64,000 bases of DNA from Flaccisagitta enflata (taxonomy: Eukaryota > Chaetognatha > Sagittoidea > Aphragmophora), in assembly GCA_965153355.1 (NCBI GenBank), contig OZ231127.1, positions 30,752,001 through 30,816,000 on the forward strand. Reading direction: 5' to 3'. The position numbers were made by a program, and so were the translations under genes. Each line of letters begins with the position of its first letter. Positions within the stretch are counted from its first letter, which is position 1. Below, piece after piece: positions 55,800-64,000 of the stretch. The notes beneath the pieces are model-generated. The model was given only the letters and a program-made list of their open reading frames with translations. It did no database searches and had not been told where the DNA came from.

Positions 55800-56180
55800 A
55801 TGTCCCCCATACTCAAATCCTATCCTCAAGGCCTAAATCCTGGTCTTGAAGCCCAAGTCTCAGCCTCAAGGCCCAAATCTCTGCTTCAAGCCCAAATCCC
55901 AGCCTCAAGAGTCAAATCCCAGCCTCGAGGCCCAAATACCAGCATCGAGGCCCAAATACAAGCTCCAACACTCAAATCCCAGCCTTAAAGCCCATATCCA
56001 TGCACAAGTCCTAAATATCAGCCCAAAGGCCCAAATCCCACGTGTTGGAGGAGAAGGAGAAAATTCCTCATATGTGTGGAAGCATAGGTCATTGACCCCT
56101 TTAGGGCCCCTGCTCTGCTCCCTTCCTAAACTTTGATAACAGGAGACGGGTACCGCTGACCATCTAACGCTTTTGTGACT
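55800..56180 (+). repeat. Second 20-nt minisatellite plus family B repeat
   Basis: CTCAAATCCCAGCC-type units run to about 56040, then ATTCCTCATATGTG, CCCCTTTAGGGCCCCTGC and ACGGGTACCGCTGACCATCT. The stem of this B copy is eroded. Confidence 0.8.
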
Positions 56181-56204
56181 GTTCTTTCGTTTGTATTTCT
56201 TCTG

Positions 56205-56275
56205 CCTCTTCTTCTTCTTCTTTTTCTTCTTCTTCTTCTTCTTCTTCTTCTTCTTCTTCTTCTTCTTCTTCTTCT

Positions 56276-56322
<47 letters not shown>

Positions 56323-56410
56323 TTCTTCTTCTTCTTCTTCTTCTGCCTCCTCTTCTTCTTCGTCTTGTTCTTCTTCTTCTTCTTCTTCATCTTCTCTTTT
56401 TCTTCTTGAG
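56205..56410 (+). repeat. (TTC)n microsatellite
   Basis: TTC run with a few TGCCTCC breaks. Confidence 0.95.
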
Positions 56411-57478
<1,068 letters not shown>

Positions 57479-57630
57479 CCTCCATTTTCATAGTTCCCGA
57501 AGCCTGATCTCCTTTTTCTCGCCCCCTCGCAACTTTCTTTCTTTCCTCCGACCAAAAGGAAAACTGTTTTTTCCAGTTTTAAAAATCCGACTTCAAAATC
57601 GGCCGTTTTAAAAACTCTTTTCTTTTCTTT

Positions 57631-57787
57631 AGTCGCGGACACGCGACTCTACACCTTATCGTGTCAGTCGGTCGGTCGGTCGGTCCGTCGGTTGGTCTGA
57701 GATATTTTCAAACTTGCGGGCGGTCTATGCATTACTGCTCCTGCCCAACCGTCCGCGACTGGATTGCCGTGTATCCGGCCTTGTTTT
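57631..57787 (+). repeat. Family A structured repeat, complete short form
   Basis: Stem-loop AGTCGCGGACACGCGACT, CTACACCTTATCGTGTCAGT, GGTC tract, CATTACTGCTCCTGCCCAAC, CCGCGACTGGATTGCCGTG, TATCCGGCCTTGTTTT. A lone AGTCGCGTGCACGCAACT follows near 57810. Confidence 0.88.
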
Positions 57788-58452
57788 CTTCTTACGTGCT
57801 TCCGTTTCAGTCGCGTGCACGCAACTCTTTAGTCTTTACAACGGTACTTTGGCGTGGGCGTGTTGGTCTTATGTTTTTGTCCGCTACCAACATTCTTGAT
57901 TTCGGGTGTTAATGCTGTGTCATGAACGCAGATTTTTTTCTCGTTTTTTTGCCTTACTCACAAATTTTTAGGGTTTCACGAGGCCCTTCTTTCTTCAGCA
58001 TCACTGCATTATCTTGTCGTTTTACATGCGTTCAGGCATCTCGATAAGAGGCTTTGTCTGTCCATTGGTACGTGAGTCCATTTTTTAATCTATTCGTTCT
58101 CTGTCAGAAGGGCACAAGTCGAAAATGGCCCAGAAAGAAGGATTGCATCATGAAACGCAATGATGCAACACTATGACTTTGACTACTGATTGAGTGGGGT
58201 AGCTGGACGTGGACGCATCGTTGTATCCATGGGGTACTTGATATCCAATGAACCCTCTGTACGACTACGAGGGCCAATATATCCATCAAGTTAAACATAA
58301 GATTCCAGATCATTTGCCTCATTTTTCATGGATCTTGTCATGGTTTGCAATTTGATCTTTAGTCTTTATGTGCATAAATTTTGCCATTCTTTTCGAATAA
58401 ATGTTCTTACGAACAATTTGTAGCTCATCTGTCACTTCCTTCGCTCTTTTTT
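57788..58452. other. Spacer
   Basis: GGCATCTCGATAAGAGGCTT at 58035 is a family A remnant; no gene is recognised. Confidence 0.4.
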
Positions 58453-58530
58453 AGTTGCGGACACGCAACTCTATAAGAAGCTTTGTTCGTACATCAGTCC
58501 GTGCGTCCGTGCGTTTGTCCTTCACGCTCG
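58453..58530 (+). repeat. Family A structured repeat, TTGCG-type stem
   Basis: AGTTGCGGACACGCAACT at 58453-58470 with a perfect 7-bp stem, then CTATAAGAAGCTTTGTTCG and a GTCCGTGC tract. Confidence 0.8.
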
Positions 58531-58634
58531 AATTAAACATGCAAAAAACGCGCATTTTTGACGCTGCAGTTGTGTGGGGGGGGGGGGGTGGGAGTTGTGT
58601 GAGGCTGGAAGTTGGATGTATCCGCTCACCCGAT

Positions 58635-59085
58635 TCCATCTTCGAGGTTCAAATCTCAGCCTCAAGAAAGTTAAAATCCAGTCTTTAGTCTTAAATCCCA
58701 GTGTCGAGGCTCAAATATTAGTCTGGGGGCTCAAATCCTAGCCCAAAAAAGCTCAAATCTAAGCCACGAGGGTCAAATCACAACCTCAAGCTTAGAATTC
58801 CCCCTTGAGGCTTTATTCTCAGCCTTGCGGCTCAAATCCTAGCCTCAAGCTCATATTCCAGCCTCGAGGCTGAAATCTCTGTCTTGAGGCTCAAAGATCA
58901 GCTTTAACCTCAAGTTTAAGGATATCATCTCAAACTCAAGGATCAAATCATAGCCTCGCATGGATCATTGGCCACTATGGGGCTGCTTCACTGCCACTAC
59001 CCTATTGGAGGGATTCCTTAAACCTAGGGGCCCTAGGCTAGGGCCAATGGATATCGCTGACAATCTGACGCGTTCGCGACTACTG
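58635..59085 (+). repeat. Third 20-nt minisatellite plus diverged family B repeat
   Basis: CTCAAATCCTAGCCTCAAG-type units to about 58950, then GGATCATTGGCCACTATGGG and ATATCGCTGACAATCTGACG with CGCGTTCGCGACT. Confidence 0.78.
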
Positions 59086-59104
59086 ATTTTTTTCATTCTT
59101 TCCT

Positions 59105-59111
59105 AATTCCT

Positions 59112-59202
<91 letters not shown>

Positions 59203-59206
59203 GTCC

Positions 59207-59291
<85 letters not shown>

Positions 59292-59292
59292 G
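59105..59292 (+). repeat. (TTTC)n microsatellite
   Basis: TTTC run with one CTGTCCATC break near 59203. Confidence 0.95.
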
Positions 59293-59393
59293 TTTGCTTT
59301 CTGTTTTTCTCGCTTTCTTTCTCACTGTCTACAGCCTCTCATTTTTCATCCTGTGTTTCTTTTTTCATCCTAAATACTTTTTGTTTTGACTTT

Positions 59394-59508
59394 TCGGTCC
59401 GTCGGTCCGTCCGTCCGTCCGTCGGTCGGTCACAAAGTTGTTTTTCGACTTTTTCCGCTCCTGCCCACCCGTCCGCGACTAATGCTGCCGTGTATACGGC
59501 CTTGTTTA
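59394..59508 (+). repeat. Family A structured repeat, lacking its stem-loop
   Basis: CGGTCCGTCGGTCCGTCC tract, CACAAAGTTG, CGCTCCTGCCCACCCGTCCG, CGACTAATGCTGCCGTGTAT, ACGGCCTTGTTT. Confidence 0.82.
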
Positions 59509-60054
59509 ACAGTTTGTTCCTTTCTCTTTGTTGTTCCTTCTTTTTCTTGTTCTCCCATCACTCGTCTTACTTACTATTTCGTATCGTGCAATTTGTCTGA
59601 ATGTTTTCTTACATCAATTTTGAGTTGTTTGTTTGGCGCCATTTTGAGCTGCAATTCTGTTTGATTATTTCTTTATCCCAAAATACACGCTCAGAAAGAC
59701 GATAGAGGCAAACAAAAACGGTTGATCATATAGGGTACACACACACACACAGACACATGCGCACTGTCTGTATGTCTGTCTGTCTTTCTGGTTTGTCTGT
59801 CTGCCTGTCAGCCTGTCTACCTGTCTGCTTGGCTCTGTCATATTGTCAGTCTTCTTTTTGAATGTCAGCGTTTTTTTTTCCTTCTTCATCTTCTTCTTGC
59901 CCTTTTTCTTTTCTTTTTTTCTTCTATTTCTTTTTGTTTTTTCTTCTCTTAGCTACTCTACTCCATCTCCTCCCAAGTGTAAGGATTTCGTTTTTCGTTT
60001 CGGTTTCAAAATTCAAATTCATTTCACGTTTTTGGCGCCAGTTATTCTGTCGGA
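59509..60054. other. Spacer with short GTGT/CTGT patch
   Basis: An ACACACAC run near 59735 and a CTGTCTGCC patch at 59765-59835. No gene. Confidence 0.4.
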
Positions 60055-60420
60055 TAAGTCGCCGGTTAAACTGCCGGTTAAGCTGCCGGTAAGGCTGCCG
60101 GTAAGGCTGCCGATTTTTTTTACCGGTGAGGCGCCGCCGGTCTTCTCGGCGATTTTTTCCCGACGGTTTTCATGCAGAACTCACGCCGCCGGTCTGCCGG
60201 TAGTTAACCGCCGTTTTACCGCTGGTGTGCCGCTAGTTTGCCGCTAGTTTGCCGCTAGTTTATCGCTGGTTTGCAACTTCAATGCCGATGGTTTGTCGCT
60301 GGTTTGCCACCGTACGGCCGATGGTTTGTCGCTGATTTCGCGCTGGTTCACCGGTAGTTTACCACCAATTTGTTGGTACTTTGCCATCGGTTGGCCCCCA
60401 ATTTGACGCCAGCTAAATTG
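60055..60420 (+). repeat. Degenerate 11-12-nt minisatellite (GCCGGTTAA / GCCGCTAGTTT)
   Basis: Units with a GCCG core repeat for over 350 bp, best kept at 60055-60110 and 60225-60260. Confidence 0.75.
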
Positions 60421-60739
60421 TTCGCTGCACCGCCGCCGGTTACGCCACCCATTTATGCCGTCGAGTATGCCACCGGCTTTGCCGACCTTGTACGCGGCCC
60501 GGAGTTTTGCCTCTATTTACATTCTGTCTTTAGAAAAGAAATAGGATTATCTCCTTGGCGTGTGTACGCGGCCTTCTACCTTGGCAAGGTGCAGTTTTCT
60601 TAACGCTCGTCCGACACCCTTGTATCACGCGTTTCAAAGATTTAACGGAGGGAAGTCGGATCTCTTTCGTGATAAAATATAAGTAAGAAACGGGCATCAT
60701 GACAAAAGAAAAGATATCGGTATGAGTAACGGTTCAAAC

Positions 60740-61319
60740 TAACACCTCTCACAAAATTAGGCGAACTGGGTTGAGAACTTGTACATAATTGCGTTTTTCA
60801 AGGTCATAAACATGAGTCCAGGTTAGTGATATTTTCAGAACATGTAATTCCCACGAGGGCTCTACAAAAAAAACTTCAAATCATGTCATCCAACAGCTGT
60901 AATTAGCGTCATCAAACAATATCATGCAAATTTTAGGTTTAGTTTAGCATCAAATTTGTGGCCAAAACCAGTGATTTTGACAAGGGGTTTAGATATTTTT
61001 TGCAGCTACCACTGACTCTATCTTGGTACTGTTGACTCATTTTTGTCTGTTAGTGATACAAGAACCCATAAACTGATGTTTTCTTGCCTTATTCATGGTA
61101 AATTCTAAAAAAGTTTATGCTGTCTCATCATCAAATGTTTCCTCGTCAAAATAAGTCAAAATCTTTTACTGGATTTTTGGCATAACCCTTTCCCAGAGCC
61201 ACGCACTTTCCCGGTTACATAATTTAGCTCCCTCTGTGTCAAAATTTAGCCCACTGAATGCATTATTTCTGTCAATTTTGATCGCTTTTCCAGTTCGTTT
61301 AATTATGTGAGAGGTGTTA
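60740..61319. mobile_element. Terminal-inverted-repeat element, 580 bp
   Basis: The ends TAACACCTCTCACA and TGTGAGAGGTGTTA are perfect inverted repeats that extend, with mismatches, through CGAACTGG/CCAGTTCG (about 30 bp). No transposase; target duplication unclear. Confidence 0.72.
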
Positions 61320-61617
61320 GGAGAGAAAACAAATTGGATGGGTAGAACGAAGAATGAATTCCAATAAAAAAATACAGCTAAAAAAACTGACAAATAAAAA
61401 AAAAGAGCCTCCAGTTTTTGCCAACGATGCACAATACGATTATAAATGCGCGTTTCCGTGTCATGGAGAACAATATCTAGATGAAATTGTCGTATGCAAA
61501 TTGCGAGCTATTGCCGCGGCAAGAACCCGGACGGCATCTTGAGCAGCGGAGGGGAAGGAGAGAGATGGGAAGCGAAGTATGCGAAAAGAGGAGAATGGAA
61601 AGGAGAGAGAGAGAGAG

Positions 61618-61656
<39 letters not shown>

Positions 61657-62050
61657 GATTTGAGAGGAGGAAGAGAGCGCAAAGAATGAATGACTGACTA
61701 ACTAATTTGGAAAAAAGTCGAAGAATACCTTCGGCTTTTTGAGACCTACGGCAGAAATCGATTTTCCCTTTTTCTCATAAGTGGTTTGCGAAAGTTGATC
61801 TGTTTTTGGGCCCGAATGATACTACGCATGAAATTAATAGCTAAGAAAGAGCTTATTCTCTTTTTTCAGATAAAGCCAAGCAGAATTCTGTGTGATGGAT
61901 AATTTTGGAGCTATGATTTTTTAAATCTTTTTTTATTTTTTCACATTTTTCGCGTTTTTCTCAAAAAACGAGGAATCGAATTAGTTAAAGTCTTTTTGAA
62001 CTTCTAAATGTCCCAGGCGATAATTGTGCATCCTAGCAGCACAGTCTCTC
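61320..62050. other. Spacer with short (GA)n(GAAA)n
   Basis: GA/GAAA run at 61603-61660. No gene. Confidence 0.45.
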
Positions 62051-62067
62051 TCTCATTTTAACTCTGG

Positions 62068-62225
62068 ACTCTATGAGAGGCTTTGTCCGTCAGTCCATCT
62101 ATCGATCTGTCGGTCTGTCTGTCTGTCCAAGTGGAAAAGTCGAAATACAATCGGTCTAGATTCTTATGTGTGGGGGTTGGGGTGTGGATAGGGGTTGGAT
62201 GCCCCTGTCCACCAGTCCAGCATCC
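62068..62225 (+). repeat. Family A-related longer subfamily
   Basis: CTCTATGAGAGGCTTTGTCC, GTCTGTCTGTC tract, GGGGTGTGGATAGGGGTTGG, ATGCCCCTGTCCACC. The stem-loop is not recognisable. Confidence 0.65.
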
Positions 62226-62624
62226 TCAACTCTTTTTTTTTTCTCAGCGTTCATGACTTTTTTCCTACGGCGTTTAGCCGCCTTTATTGGTAATGTAGGA
62301 CCGAGATAGTTACTGGAGCAGAGAATTTGAAGCGATAGTACAGCATAATTGGAACTGTTACAAAGGTGTTAGATAGGTTGTAAATGAAAAGAAATGCATT
62401 TCTATCAGGGAAGATGGAAAGGTTTCAAAAAAGTAGAATCCTTTGAAGTCGCCGTCCTTCCTTCTTCGCCAACTTCTAGAATTCTGTGCCACACTTTGGC
62501 ATTTGCTCGGTTGTCAATCCCCTCTGTTACAGAGTCCGTATCCCCTTCTGTCTGTCTTGACTTTATTTCCTTTCCCCCTCACTTCTCTAAGTCTTTGTTT
62601 TTCTGTGTGTATATTTGTCTGCAG

Positions 62625-63441
<817 letters not shown>

Positions 63442-63446
63442 GGGTA

Positions 63447-63581
63447 TCACCAGTGGGAAAATCGAACTGGTGAGAATTTGTTTAAAATAAAATTCTCACC
63501 AGTGGGATAAAAAATCACTGGTGAGAATTTTTTAAAAATAAATTCTCACCAGTGGGAAGAATCAAATTCTCACCAGTGGGA
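63447..63581. repeat. Interleaved direct and inverted TCACCAGTGGGA repeats
   Basis: Four forward copies of TCACCAGTGGGA (about 63447, 63495, 63545, 63569) and two inverted ones. AAATTCTCACCAGTG (63490-63504) pairs perfectly with CACTGGTGAGAATTT (63516-63530); the inverted copy at 63466-63479 could pair with the same arm instead. Confidence 0.85.
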
Positions 63582-63613
63582 AAGGAAAAAAGGAAAGAAA
63601 GAGAAAAAGGAAA

Positions 63614-63742
<129 letters not shown>

Positions 63743-63947
63743 CAGACAGATAATAGACAAAGAAAAAAAAAAAAATGATATCAAAAGCCCTCTCCTTCTA
63801 AAAAAAAAATAAATGATTAAAATGGTAGATTCATTTTGCAACAAAGCAAGTTGTGTATGTCTGTCAGTTTATTGTTTTGAATTAATTGCATTCATACAAT
63901 ATCTATCCTGGTAAATCTATCACCCTAAATGGCTTTGTTAACTTTTT

Positions 63948-64000
63948 GGATGCATCCTCGCATCTCTATAAGAGGGTATGTCCATCCATTGATCAGACTG
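63948..64000 (+). repeat. Family A structured repeat, cut by the window end
   Basis: GGATGCATCCTCGCATCT (6-bp stem with one G-T pair), then CTATAAGAGGGTATGTCC and a CATCCATTG tract. Confidence 0.7.

Noticed and set aside
60370-60603. 77-codon frame at the end of the GCCG minisatellite
   Set aside because: No recognisable domain, no splice context, and its first part is repeat-derived.

Overview
The window looks like intergenic and intronic DNA from an animal (metazoan) nucleus. It has GT-AG introns, a TATA box, a signal-peptide C-type lectin and a seven-helix receptor. Many DNA transposons and microsatellites are present, along with a degenerate TTAGGG-like patch. Nothing bacterial, such as operons or ribosome binding sites, is seen. 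A marine invertebrate is plausible, but no sequence here fixes the phylum.

Only two genes are well supported. The first is a four-exon, 218-residue secreted C-type lectin on the + strand (15115-21858). It has a signal peptide, a coiled-coil neck and a short-form carbohydrate-recognition domain with EPS and WND motifs. The second is a single-exon, about 380-residue rhodopsin-type GPCR on the - strand (23263-24405). The two lie convergently about 1.4 kb apart. Almost every other long open frame is a by-product of simple-sequence arrays that lack stop codons.

Region by region: 1-15 kb is AT-rich spacer with microsatellites, two copies of a stem-loop-headed repeat (family A) and a 969-bp hAT-type foldback element with a perfect 8-bp target duplication. 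15-22 kb is the lectin gene; its first intron holds family B repeats, a palindromic minisatellite, a hAT element with a Tc1/mariner-like element nested in it, and another foldback. 22-34 kb holds the GPCR, two 848-bp mariner-type elements (one split by a CACTA-like element), a second CACTA-like copy inside a minisatellite, and long TTC and ATC arrays. 34-64 kb is mostly microsatellites and minisatellites with scattered family A and B copies and several further terminal-inverted-repeat elements. Adding up the arrays listed here, simple and tandem repeats occupy roughly 13 kb, about a fifth of the window.

The most unusual signal is a pair of short structured repeat families. Family A begins with an 18-nt stem-loop whose stem varies by compensatory base pairs between copies. 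It is followed by CTCTATAAGAGG-like sequence and a CGGT/CCGT-rich tract, and ends near GCCTTGTTTT. Family B carries a conserved stem (TGCCCTGC with GCAGGGCA, or TGCCCC with GGGGCA) around a loop of variable sequence, and usually borders 20-21-nt tandem arrays. The covariation suggests that structure, not just sequence, is maintained. I do not recognise either family.
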